This document shows, piece by piece, positions 32,127 through 39,472 of a stretch of 51,263 bases of DNA (positions within the stretch are counted from its first letter, which is position 1; each line of letters opens with the position of its first letter). The stretch lies in the NCBI GenBank assembly GCA_031549325.1, contig JAVBQA010000054.1:1-51263 (forward strand). Reading direction: 5' to 3'. The notes beneath the pieces are model-generated. The model was not told the origin of the DNA, ran no database searches, and saw nothing but the letters and a program-made list of their open reading frames with translations. Source of the DNA: JAJDGF01 sp031549325 (GTDB lineage: Bacteria; Bacillota; Clostridia; Christensenellales; Aristaeellaceae). A program made the position numbers and the translations under genes.

Positions 32127-33056
32127 ATGCGCACGCTGACCCACCTTGTTTCTCTGGAGGACGACGGGCGGCTGATCAAGCGCGTGATCCGCTCGCGGCT
32201 GCTGCTCAGCCATCGCGCGTTCTCGGAGGTCAAGGCGGCGAACGGCATGCTGCTGGACGGCGAAGCCGTGCACGCCAACAGGACTGTGAAGGCCGGGCAG
32301 ACGATCACGGTGCGGCTGCCGGAGGAGGACGCCTCGGGCGTTCTCCCGGAGGATCTGCCGGTGGAGATCGTCTATCAGGACAAAGACATGCTCGTCGTCA
32401 ACAAGCCCGCGCCGCTGGCCTGCCAGAGCTCGCCCCAGAAACAGGGCGGCACGCTGGAGAACCGGCTGGCGCACTTGTTTTTGGATGAGGCGTTTCTGTT
32501 TCACCCGGTGAACCGGCTGGACAAGGGCACGAGCGGGCTGATGGTGGTGGCGCGGCACGGGCACGCGCAGGCGCGGCTGACGCAGGCGCTGCACTCGGGG
32601 GATTTCGTGCGGGAGTACCTGGCGGTGGTTTCCGGGCGGCCGCCTTTGGAGAAGGGGGTCGTGGACGCGCCGATCGGGAAGGCGGATGGCGCGACGATTC
32701 GGCGTGAGGTGCGGGAAGACGGGCGGCGGGCGGTCACGCACTACGAGACGGTGGGGATTTACGGGGCGCTGAGCCTGGTGCGGCTGCGGCTTGAGACCGG
32801 CCGCACGCACCAGATCCGGGTGCATTTGAGGCACATGGGGTGCCCGGTGTTCGGGGATTTTTTGTATGGGGAAGAGGATGCGCGGCTGCCGGGGCGGTTC
32901 GCGCTGCATTCGGGGTATCTGGCGGTGTGCCAGCCGCTGACGGGGGAACGGATCGCGCTTTCCGCGCCCCTGCCCGGGGAACTGATGCGGCTGCTTCAGG
33001 GCGAAGATGGGGATTCCAAAGGGATTCAATCCCTTTGGAATCCCACTTTGCCCTAA
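32127..33056 (+). CDS. RluA-family rRNA/tRNA pseudouridine synthase
   Basis: A 309-residue pseudouridine synthase: an N-terminal S4-like RNA-binding part (LIKRVIRSRLLLSHRAFSEVKAANGMLLDGE) and the catalytic domain with the nucleophile in HPVNRLDKGTSGLMVVARH (Asp of RLDxxTSG). LETGRTHQIRVHLRHMGCPVFGD is a second hallmark. It isomerises uridine in RNA; the site is unknown. The final residues (SKGIQSLWNPTLP) are encoded by a perfect palindrome and lie beyond the usual end. Its stop codon overlaps that of galT on the other strand. It follows the caspase-fold gene by 24 nt. Confidence 0.93.
   Translation: MRTLTHLVSLEDDGRLIKRVIRSRLLLSHRAFSEVKAANGMLLDGEAVHANRTVKAGQTITVRLPEEDASGVLPEDLPVEIVYQDKDMLVVNKPAPLACQSSPQKQGGTLENRLAHLFLDEAFLFHPVNRLDKGTSGLMVVARHGHAQARLTQALHSGDFVREYLAVVSGRPPLEKGVVDAPIGKADGATIRREVREDGRRAVTHYETVGIYGALSLVRLRLETGRTHQIRVHLRHMGCPVFGDFLYGEEDARLPGRFALHSGYLAVCQPLTGERIALSAPLPGELMRLLQGEDGDSKGIQSLWNPTLP
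33010..33044. repeat. Perfect 35-nt palindrome at the rluA/galT junction
   Basis: GGGATTCCAAAGGGATT (33010-33026) is followed by one base and its exact reverse complement (33028-33044). Each arm also holds two GGGATT units. It lies inside the last codons of the pseudouridine synthase gene. The convergent genes share stop bases, so there is no room for another terminator; this hairpin probably ends transcription for one or both, although it has no T run. Confidence 0.9.
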
Positions 33057-34585
33057 AGCGGGCGGTATCCGATCCCGGACAGGAAGCGCAGCAGGGCGTT
33101 CTGCCCCTCCGCATCCAGCTTGAACACGCCCGCGTCCTCCAGCACCCGGGCGCACTTCACGCTCAGCGCCTTGCGGATTTCCGCCTGCGCCTGCTCCGCG
33201 TCCAGACGCGTTCCCACGCAACTAGCGATTCCCTGCACCCATTCATAGTGCTTCGCTAGCGGCGAATCCGCCGCCGGCGCAACCGCCACATCCCGCGCGC
33301 CCGTCAGGTATTCGGCCAGCTCGTCCAGCTCCGTCAGCAGCCGGCCGGGCAGAATGAACAGCCCCATCACCTCGATCAGCCCGATGTTCTCTTTCTTGAT
33401 GTGGTGCAGGTCGGCGTGCGGGTGGAAGATTCCCAGCGGGTGCTCCGCCGACGTGCGGTTGTTCCTGAGCACCAGGCTCAGCACATACTCGTCCCCGTCC
33501 CGCCGCAGCACCGGCGTGATCGTGTTGTGCGGCTGGTCGGTGTGCGCCAGGATCTGGGCGGATTCGTCCGAATGCCCGCGCCAGGCGCTCAGCATCTGGT
33601 CGGCCAACGCCTTCAGCGCCCCGGCGTCCCTGCCGCGCAGCCGCACGCAGCTCATCGGCCAGTTGACCACCTCGGCCGCGACGCCCGGAACGGGCGCGGA
33701 AAGCGCCCGCAGCGCTTCGGCCTTGTCCATCGGGAACATGTGCCGCCCGCCCTGAAAGTGGTCATGGCTCAGGATGGAGCCGCCCACGATCGGCAGGTCG
33801 GCGTTGCTGCCGATGAAATAGTGCGGGAACTGGTCCACAAAGTCAAACATGTTGGAGAGATTGGCCGTGTCCACATGCATCGGGACGTGCTTCTCATTCA
33901 GCACGATGCAGTGCTCGTCATAATACAGGTATGGCGAGTACTGGAAGTGCCACGGCTGCCCGCCCAGCGACAGCGGAATCATGCGGTGGTTCTGGCGCGC
34001 CGGATATCCGGGCCGCCCGGCGTACCCCGGGTTCTCCACGCACAGCATGCATTTGGGGTAGCCCACCTGCGGCGCGTTCTTCTGGGCTGCAATGTCCCGC
34101 GGGTCCTTCTCCGGCTTGCTCAGGTTGATGGTGATCTCGAGCGGACCGTACTTTGAGTCGCCCCAGAACAGCCGGTTCTTCGCGATCTGATCCACCCTTA
34201 TGTAGTCGTTCGCGCGGCACAGCTGATAAAACCAGTCTGTCGCCGCCTCAACGCCGCCCACCCCTTTGAGATCCCAGAATGTGCGCCGCACTTCGGCCGG
34301 GGACGGCGTCACCAGCCCGCACAGCAGCGCGCCAAACCGCTCGCGCTCGTCCAGCGAGTCCGTGAGGAGCCCGCGCTCAGCCGCCGCGTCGCACAGCGCG
34401 CTCAGCGTCTCGGTGAGCGTAGGCGGCAGGGCTCGGGCGTCGGTTGTGATGTCCTGTTCGGGCGCGTCCAGATGGACGGCAGCCATCAGCAAGTTGCGGG
34501 CGTACGCGCGGTCGGCCTCGGGAATCAGGCCGCGCGCCACCGAAAAATCTAGCATCCGTTCGATGTGAAGCGTCGTGTCTGCCAT
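33053..34585 (-). CDS. galT: UDP-glucose--hexose-1-phosphate uridylyltransferase, class II GalT
   Basis: A 510-residue GalT of the Gram-positive class II type (about 490-510 residues; the E. coli type is ~350). It swaps UMP between UDP-glucose and galactose-1-phosphate. The catalytic His stretch is SILSHDHFQGGRHMFPMDKA; other marks are MLCVENPGYAGRPGYPARQN and FDFVDQFPHYFIGSNADLP. AAGGAGG precedes the ATG. It diverges from the NahK-like kinase; in bifidobacteria and some clostridia the two act in one route for lacto-N-biose, galactose and N-acetylhexosamines. Its TAG stop shares two bases with the rluA stop. Confidence 0.95.
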   Translation of the reverse strand: MADTTLHIERMLDFSVARGLIPEADRAYARNLLMAAVHLDAPEQDITTDARALPPTLTETLSALCDAAAERGLLTDSLDERERFGALLCGLVTPSPAEVRRTFWDLKGVGGVEAATDWFYQLCRANDYIRVDQIAKNRLFWGDSKYGPLEITINLSKPEKDPRDIAAQKNAPQVGYPKCMLCVENPGYAGRPGYPARQNHRMIPLSLGGQPWHFQYSPYLYYDEHCIVLNEKHVPMHVDTANLSNMFDFVDQFPHYFIGSNADLPIVGGSILSHDHFQGGRHMFPMDKAEALRALSAPVPGVAAEVVNWPMSCVRLRGRDAGALKALADQMLSAWRGHSDESAQILAHTDQPHNTITPVLRRDGDEYVLSLVLRNNRTSAEHPLGIFHPHADLHHIKKENIGLIEVMGLFILPGRLLTELDELAEYLTGARDVAVAPAADSPLAKHYEWVQGIASCVGTRLDAEQAQAEIRKALSVKCARVLEDAGVFKLDAEGQNALLRFLSGIGYRPL

Positions 34586-34619
34586 GGATATCCTCCTTGG
34601 AGAAAAGCTCGTTCCCTTT

Positions 34620-34648
34620 ATTATACCGCGTCGGCGCGCGCCTGTGAA
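34620..34648 (-). promoter_or_regulatory. Promoter of galT
   Basis: Minus-strand TTCACA (34643-34648), 17-nt spacer, consensus TATAAT (34620-34625). Confidence 0.8.
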
Positions 34649-34675
34649 GAGGCGCTTTTCTTTTCAAAGGCGTTA

Positions 34676-34684
34676 TGGTATAAT
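34676..34684 (+). promoter_or_regulatory. Extended -10 promoter of the NahK-like kinase
   Basis: TGGTATAAT, about 47 nt before the ATG. The galT and kinase promoters are back to back within 65 nt and could share an operator, though I see no clear palindrome. Confidence 0.6.
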
Positions 34685-34730
34685 GACGCAAATTTGACGC
34701 GCGCAGATCCAATGGGAACGGAGGTCCGAC

Positions 34731-35834
34731 ATGATCTATAATGACATCAAACATACCCTTCCGATTTTTCAGTTCGAGGGCGCGTATGAAGACGTGGTGG
34801 AGCTGCAGTCCGGCAACATCAACAACACCTACCACCTGACATTCCGCGACGGCCAGGCCCGCAGGCACTACACGCTGCAGCGCATCAACGGCTACGTGTT
34901 CAAGAACCCGGAAGTGGTGATGCGCAACATCCAGATGGTGACCAACCACCTGAAGCAGAGCCTGATCAAAGACGGCGTCGACTACAGCCGCCACGTGCTG
35001 GAGCTGGTCACCACCAACCGGGGCGAGGTGCTGTATCGCGACCCCGAAGGCGACTATTGGCGCGTCTACCGCTTCATCGAGAACGCCACCGCCTACGACG
35101 AGGTGGTCAAGTCCGAGCACTTCTATGAGGCCGGGCGCGGCTTCGGCGAGTTCCAGAAGCGGCTGATCGACTTCCCCATCAACGAGCTGACCGAGACCAT
35201 TCCGGGCTTTCACAACACCACGCGCCGCTTCTGCGCCTTTGTCGAGTCCATGACCGCGGACCGCGCCGGCAGGGTGGCGGATCTGGATGAGGAGATCGAC
35301 TTCTTCTTCAGCCGCCGCAAGATGATGAACGAGATCGTCCGGCGCCTCAAGAGCGGCGAACTGCCGCTGCGCGTGACCCACAACGACACCAAGATCAACA
35401 ACGTCATGATCGACGACGCCACCGACAAGGCCATCTGCGTGATTGATCTGGACACGGTCATGCCAGGTTCGTCGCTGTACGACTTCGGCGACGCCATCCG
35501 CTTCGGCGCGTCCACCGCCGCCGAGGACGAGCCGGACGTCAGCAAGATCCATCTGGACATGGAGAAGTTCAAGCTGTTCACGCGCGGTTTCGTCGAGGAG
35601 ACCAACGGGTTTCTCACCAAGGACGAGTTGCGCCTGATGCCGCTGGGGGTCAAGGTGCTGACCTGCGAGCTGGCCATGCGCTTCCTGACCGACTACATGG
35701 ATGGCGACTTGTACTTCAAGGTGCGCTCGCCCTACCACAACCTGATCCGCGCCCGCGCGCAGATGCGGCTGCTGGTGGACATCGAGGCCAAGTACTACGA
35801 GATGCAGGCGTTCATTGACGGATTGATCGACTGA
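34731..35834 (+). CDS. NahK-like sugar-1-kinase (aminoglycoside-phosphotransferase fold)
   Basis: A 367-residue kinase of the APH/choline-kinase fold, with length and motifs like N-acetylhexosamine 1-kinase of bifidobacteria. The N-terminal lobe starts with VVELQSGNINNTYHLTF, the catalytic loop is RVTHNDTKINNVMIDD (Asp base and Asn), and the metal motif is CVIDLDTVMPGSSLYDFGDAIRFG. Known NahK phosphorylates GlcNAc and GalNAc at C1 with ATP. It diverges from class II galT, the usual partner. No lacto-N-biose phosphorylase or GalE lies here, so the substrate remains open; a kinase for another sugar is possible. GGAGG sits seven nt before the ATG. Confidence 0.87.
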   Translation: MIYNDIKHTLPIFQFEGAYEDVVELQSGNINNTYHLTFRDGQARRHYTLQRINGYVFKNPEVVMRNIQMVTNHLKQSLIKDGVDYSRHVLELVTTNRGEVLYRDPEGDYWRVYRFIENATAYDEVVKSEHFYEAGRGFGEFQKRLIDFPINELTETIPGFHNTTRRFCAFVESMTADRAGRVADLDEEIDFFFSRRKMMNEIVRRLKSGELPLRVTHNDTKINNVMIDDATDKAICVIDLDTVMPGSSLYDFGDAIRFGASTAAEDEPDVSKIHLDMEKFKLFTRGFVEETNGFLTKDELRLMPLGVKVLTCELAMRFLTDYMDGDLYFKVRSPYHNLIRARAQMRLLVDIEAKYYEMQAFIDGLID

Positions 35835-35840
35835 GCGGCG

Positions 35841-35881
35841 GGCGGCGAGGAAGCGTATCCCCGCCGCCTTTTGTGTGTTTT
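35841..35881 (+). terminator. Terminator of the NahK-like gene
   Basis: GGCGGCGAGG (35841-35850) pairs with CCCCGCCGCC (35859-35868) with one mismatch, followed by TTTTGTGTGTTTT. Confidence 0.85.
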
Positions 35882-35896
35882 GGGTGCGGGCGGCCA

Positions 35897-35925
35897 TTGT
35901 CCCCGCTCCCAAATGATGATATAAT
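35897..35925 (+). promoter_or_regulatory. Promoter of the ZorAB-like pair
   Basis: TTGTCC (35897-35902), 17-nt spacer with TGA before the -10, consensus TATAAT (35920-35925). A leader of about 110 nt follows before the ATG at 36042; I see no riboswitch in it. Confidence 0.75.
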
Positions 35926-36041
35926 TGCCGTATCAGTGTATGCGCATCCGGAGCGAGGTTGAACCAACCGCGCCCGATGGCCGTCTTAGTATACATTGGC
36001 ATTGGAACGACGGGGTTTTTTGAGCCGAGGGAGGGTGCGCC

Positions 36042-37595
36042 ATGCCGGAAGGTACTTCCTTTTTTTCATCCGCTTTCGCAACCAACATGGTCAACGCGCT
36101 GGTGTACATCGCCATCGCGGTGTTGTTTGTGGTGTGTCTGTTCAAGTGCGTGGCGCCGGTGCTGAGCACCCGCCGCGTGCTGGCGCGCGCGGTGCGCGCC
36201 ATCAAGAAAGGCGAAAACGCCAAGCGCTCCTGGCAGGACGAGAAGTTCCTGGGCAGCGGCGCGCTGCAGCCCCACTGGAGCGATTACCTGAACAACCTGC
36301 TGTTCGCCGACGGCGAGTTCCACAACCCGAGCTCCGTCGAGGACTACATCAACGAGGACACCGCCATCTACGGTCCCGGCCGCGCGCCGCTCGGGGAGGC
36401 CATGCCCGGGCTGATGGTGAGCCTCGGTTTTCTAGGCACGCTGATCGGCATGGTGCAGGGCATGTCCGGGTTTGACATGACCGATTCCGAGGGCGTAATG
36501 AATAGCATCCGCCAGCTGATCCCGGGCATGCAGTACGCGTTCATGACTTCCATTGTGGGCGTCATCGCGTCCATGTGCTCCACGCTGCTCATGCGCATGG
36601 CCAATGGCTCGGCCATCAACACGCTGAGCAACTTCTACGCGGCCATGAGCAAGCACGCGGGGGTGCAGACGGTCGACCCGATGACCCAGATCGCGATTTA
36701 CCAGCAGGAGCAGACCGCGCTCATCAACGCCATGGCAGAGGACGTGACCGGCCCCATGACCGACCGGCTGTCCGCGTCGATTGAAAAATCCATCGCGCCC
36801 ATGAAGCGCTCGCTGGACGAGTTCATCAGCTACACCACCCGCGACCAGATGCGCGCGGTGGACATGCTGGTGCAGCGGTTCATGCAGACCATGAACGAAT
36901 CCATGGGCGGCCGCTTCCAGAAGCTGGCCCAGACGATTGACAGCACCTGTGAAAACCAGCAGCAGCTGCAGCAAGGCATCCAGCAGACGGTGACGGGGCT
37001 GCAGACCATGTCCCGCGACCTGGTGCAGGTGCAGCAGATCAGCGAGGGGCTGCTCGGGAAATTCGAGAGCTACATGAACAAGCTCAACGGCTCCTACCAG
37101 ATGGTGGACGAGGGCTATGCCCGCATCGCCGCCAACGTGGAGCACCTGGAGATCATCGCGCGCCAGCAGAATGGCTATCTGCAGTCGGTGGGCAAGCTGC
37201 AGAGCGAGATCGTGCGCTCCATGGACAATTTTCAGGGCTCGGCCGACGCGTTCATGAAGGCGTTCGGCGAGAACATCGTGGCCACCAAGGACTCGCTGAC
37301 CGCCGCCGCCGAGGGGATCAAAAAATCTTCGGAGGCGCTGGACGGCAGCCACAAAAAACTGGTGTCCGGCGTCACGAAGGACCTGGACAAGACCTACAAC
37401 ACCTTCTTTGAGAACGTGCAGAAGGCCAGCGAACAGCTGGGCTGGACCATGCGGGACGTGAAGGAGAACATCGACAAGCTGCCCGACCTGATCGACGCGT
37501 CTGCCGCGCTGTACGCCAACCAGGCCGACCGCCTGACCGACGCGCTGCGGAGCGCGCAGGCCGCGCTGGACGACGCGGTGGATAGGTTGCGCTGA
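36042..37595 (+). CDS. MotA/TolQ/ExbB-type proton channel, ZorA-like
   Basis: A 517-residue inner-membrane protein. TM1 is about 15-40 (NALVYIAIAVLFVVCLFKCV), TM2 121-142 (MPGLMVSLGFLGTLIGMVQG) and TM3 164-186 (MQYAFMTSIVGVIASMCSTL); TM2-TM3 carry the MotA/ExbB channel signature. From residue ~190 to the end runs a long, almost unbroken helical cytoplasmic tail. This plan, short membrane part and long tail, is that of ZorA of the Zorya anti-phage system, not of flagellar MotA or of TonB-linked ExbB. GGGAGGGTGC precedes the ATG; AAGGAGGG-like spacing follows to the MotB-like gene 14 nt on. No ZorC, ZorD or ZorE is near, so the role may differ from phage defence. Confidence 0.85.
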   Translation: MPEGTSFFSSAFATNMVNALVYIAIAVLFVVCLFKCVAPVLSTRRVLARAVRAIKKGENAKRSWQDEKFLGSGALQPHWSDYLNNLLFADGEFHNPSSVEDYINEDTAIYGPGRAPLGEAMPGLMVSLGFLGTLIGMVQGMSGFDMTDSEGVMNSIRQLIPGMQYAFMTSIVGVIASMCSTLLMRMANGSAINTLSNFYAAMSKHAGVQTVDPMTQIAIYQQEQTALINAMAEDVTGPMTDRLSASIEKSIAPMKRSLDEFISYTTRDQMRAVDMLVQRFMQTMNESMGGRFQKLAQTIDSTCENQQQLQQGIQQTVTGLQTMSRDLVQVQQISEGLLGKFESYMNKLNGSYQMVDEGYARIAANVEHLEIIARQQNGYLQSVGKLQSEIVRSMDNFQGSADAFMKAFGENIVATKDSLTAAAEGIKKSSEALDGSHKKLVSGVTKDLDKTYNTFFENVQKASEQLGWTMRDVKENIDKLPDLIDASAALYANQADRLTDALRSAQAALDDAVDRLR

Positions 37596-37609
37596 GGAGG
37601 GAGGCCGCC

Positions 37610-38635
37610 ATGCCGAGAAGCTACGGGCGCCGCCGCCCGAAATATGTGCCGCGCGAGAACAACAGCTTCTGGCTGAGCTTCTCCGATTTGATGAGCGCGC
37701 TGCTGCTGGTGTTTGTGCTGATCATGTTCTACAGCATGTACATGTACTTCGACATGCTGGAGGTCAAGACCGCCGAGCTGATGCGCCAGAGCGGCCTGCT
37801 CGACCAGCGCCAGAGCGAGCTCGACGAGAAGAACCAGGCGCTTGAGCAGAAAACCAGGGAAAACGAAGAGGCCCAGGGCAAGCTCACCGACAGCGAGCGG
37901 GAGCTGATCGCCCAGCAAGCCAAGCTGGTGCTGGCCCAGCAGGCGCAGGAGGAGACCCAAAAAACGCTGGCCGAGCGCCAGAAGGATCTGGATGACGCGC
38001 TGGCGCTGCTGCAGATGCAGCAGGAGGACCTGCAGACCGCGCGCCAACTGCTGGACAGCCAGCAGCAAAAGCTGTCCGACCAGCAGGTGCGACTGGATGA
38101 GCTGGTGGGCGTGCGCGCGCGCATCGTGCAGTCGCTGGCCCAGGCGCTGCAGAAGGCCAACGTCAAGGCAAAGGTGGATGAAAAAACCGGTTCCATCGCG
38201 CTGGACGCCAGCGTGCTGTTCGACCTGGGCAAGAGCGACCTGAAGGATTCCGGCAAGCAGATGCTCGACCTGTTCCTGCCGGTGTACCTGAATGTGCTGA
38301 TGAGCGGCGAGAACCGGGCCAACATCTCAGAGATCATCATCGAGGGGCACACCGACTCCATGGGCACCTACATGAACAACCTCCGGCTGTCTCAGGCGCG
38401 CGCGCTGTCGGTGATGGCATACATGCTGTCAGACGAGAACACCCGCCTCAGCCCCGACATGAAGCAGACGCTGCAGAGGATCGGCACCGCCAACGGCAAG
38501 TCCTACTCCAACCTGATCCGGGGCGCGGACGGCCGAGAGGACGCCGAGGCATCCCGCCGCGTGGAGTTCAAGTTCCGGATGCAGGACGAGCAGATGATCC
38601 AGAGCATGCGGGACATTCTGGATTCGATGAACTGA
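37610..38635 (+). CDS. MotB/OmpA-type stator partner, ZorB-like
   Basis: A 341-residue bitopic protein. After a basic N-terminus comes the plug-less membrane helix FWLSFSDLMSALLLVFVLIM, with Asp26 in the position of the proton-carrying Asp of MotB/ZorB. Residues ~50-165 form a long coiled coil (repeated Gln/Glu-rich heptads). The C-terminal OmpA-like domain binds peptidoglycan: IIIEGHTDSMGTYMNNLRLS, then QARALSVMAYM and the RRVEFKF end. It should anchor the ZorA-like channel to the wall and form a proton-driven rotary stator. The coiled coil is longer than in flagellar MotB. It is coupled to the ZorA-like gene and followed by a gap with its own promoter. Confidence 0.86.
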   Translation: MPRSYGRRRPKYVPRENNSFWLSFSDLMSALLLVFVLIMFYSMYMYFDMLEVKTAELMRQSGLLDQRQSELDEKNQALEQKTRENEEAQGKLTDSERELIAQQAKLVLAQQAQEETQKTLAERQKDLDDALALLQMQQEDLQTARQLLDSQQQKLSDQQVRLDELVGVRARIVQSLAQALQKANVKAKVDEKTGSIALDASVLFDLGKSDLKDSGKQMLDLFLPVYLNVLMSGENRANISEIIIEGHTDSMGTYMNNLRLSQARALSVMAYMLSDENTRLSPDMKQTLQRIGTANGKSYSNLIRGADGREDAEASRRVEFKFRMQDEQMIQSMRDILDSMN

Positions 38636-38734
38636 CGGATCGCGGGCGAACGCGGTGTTCGGCCCTGCCGCGCGGCGGCCCGTCTTGCGGGGGGCGCGCC
38701 GAGCGCCCGCCGGCCCCTCGTTTTTGCCCTATTG

Positions 38735-38762
38735 TTGTTTCTTAACTTTGTTCGGGTATAAT
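38735..38762 (+). promoter_or_regulatory. Promoter of the orphan membrane-anchored protein
   Basis: TTGTTT (38735-38740), 16-nt spacer, TATAAT (38757-38762). The 95 nt before it are very GC-rich, with a weak hairpin GGGCGC/GCGCCC (around 38692-38708) and a later T5 that may end the ZorAB-like transcript. Confidence 0.65.
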
Positions 38763-38796
38763 AAACTGAATTGCGGAAACGGAGAAGAAGCACAAC

Positions 38797-39390
38797 GTGA
38801 AGTATATACGCAGGCTCCTGTGGTTTGTCGCCTCCAAGATGCTGATCTACAGCCTGATCGCGTCGGTGCTGGTGCTGGCGTTTTATCTGGCGATGAACGC
38901 GTCCAACATCTATGTGCTGCTCAGTGACGGCATGAAGCTTCGGACCGAGATCATCCTGACCGGCAACCGCGACGAGGCCGCCGAGCTGAACAACTTCTTC
39001 CGCAAGGACTTTCTGGACAACGACGCCGCGCTGAACGTGGTGCTGCATTCATCCAACTCGCCTTACACCAACTACAACATCACCGGCTTTGACAGCGAGG
39101 TGAGCCTGGAATGGGTGTGGAGCTGGCCCTGGGAAGACACGGCGCAGGCCACCATTGTGCACCGCGTGCCCAGCATCCGCGGCACCGCGCTTTCCAGCAA
39201 ATCCGCGCTGGTCAAGAGCGGCCAGATTTCGGCCACCCCGCCGTCCTGGCTGGGAGGGCGCTACAACATGCGGCTGATCCGCGTGAACGGCCAGTGGAAG
39301 ATCAACGACATGCTGCAAACGCAGGTGATCACGGAGGCCACGCCGGCGCCCAAGCCCACGCTGAGCCCGTCCGCATCCCCCTCGCCGTGA
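38797..39390 (+). CDS. Conserved membrane-anchored protein of unknown function
   Basis: A 197-residue protein starting at GTG, with GGAGAAGAAG upstream. One N-terminal helix (MLIYSLIASVLVLAFYLAMNA, about residues 13-35) follows a basic segment, so most of it should lie outside. The body has NNFFRKDFLDNDAALNVVL, SNSPYTNYNITGFDSEVSLE, WVWSWPWEDTAQATIVHRVPSIRG and RYNMRLIRVNGQWKINDML, which resemble other clostridial hypotheticals I recall but no named domain. A Pro/Ser tail ends it (TPAPKPTLSPSASPSP). It stands downstream of the ZorAB-like pair but has its own promoter, so the link is only positional. Confidence 0.8.
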   Translation: MKYIRRLLWFVASKMLIYSLIASVLVLAFYLAMNASNIYVLLSDGMKLRTEIILTGNRDEAAELNNFFRKDFLDNDAALNVVLHSSNSPYTNYNITGFDSEVSLEWVWSWPWEDTAQATIVHRVPSIRGTALSSKSALVKSGQISATPPSWLGGRYNMRLIRVNGQWKINDMLQTQVITEATPAPKPTLSPSASPSP

Positions 39391-39417
39391 GCGCGCGGCG
39401 TATAGCGGCAAAAACCC

Positions 39418-39453
39418 AAGAAGGGAGGGCCTCAAACGGCTCGCCCCTTCTTT
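39418..39453 (+). terminator. Hairpin terminator upstream of dusB
   Basis: AAGAAGGG (39418-39425) pairs with CCCTTCTT (39445-39452), with an inner GCC/GGC pair set, then TT. It separates the orphan gene from dusB; the short T run makes it partial. Confidence 0.6.
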
Positions 39454-39472
39454 GCGTGAACGGGTGATCGCC

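Noticed and set aside
33010..33044. Insertion-sequence terminal repeat
   Set aside because: No transposase, no second copy nearby and no target duplication; a hairpin or REP-like element fits better.
35932..36041. Riboswitch or leader gene before the ZorA-like gene
   Set aside because: About 110 nt, with no recognised riboswitch core; a TTG-started frame here continues out of frame into the ZorA-like gene and lacks a ribosome site.
36042..38635. Flagellar MotAB stator
   Set aside because: The channel has a short membrane part and a 300-residue helical tail unlike MotA, and no flagellar gene is nearby.
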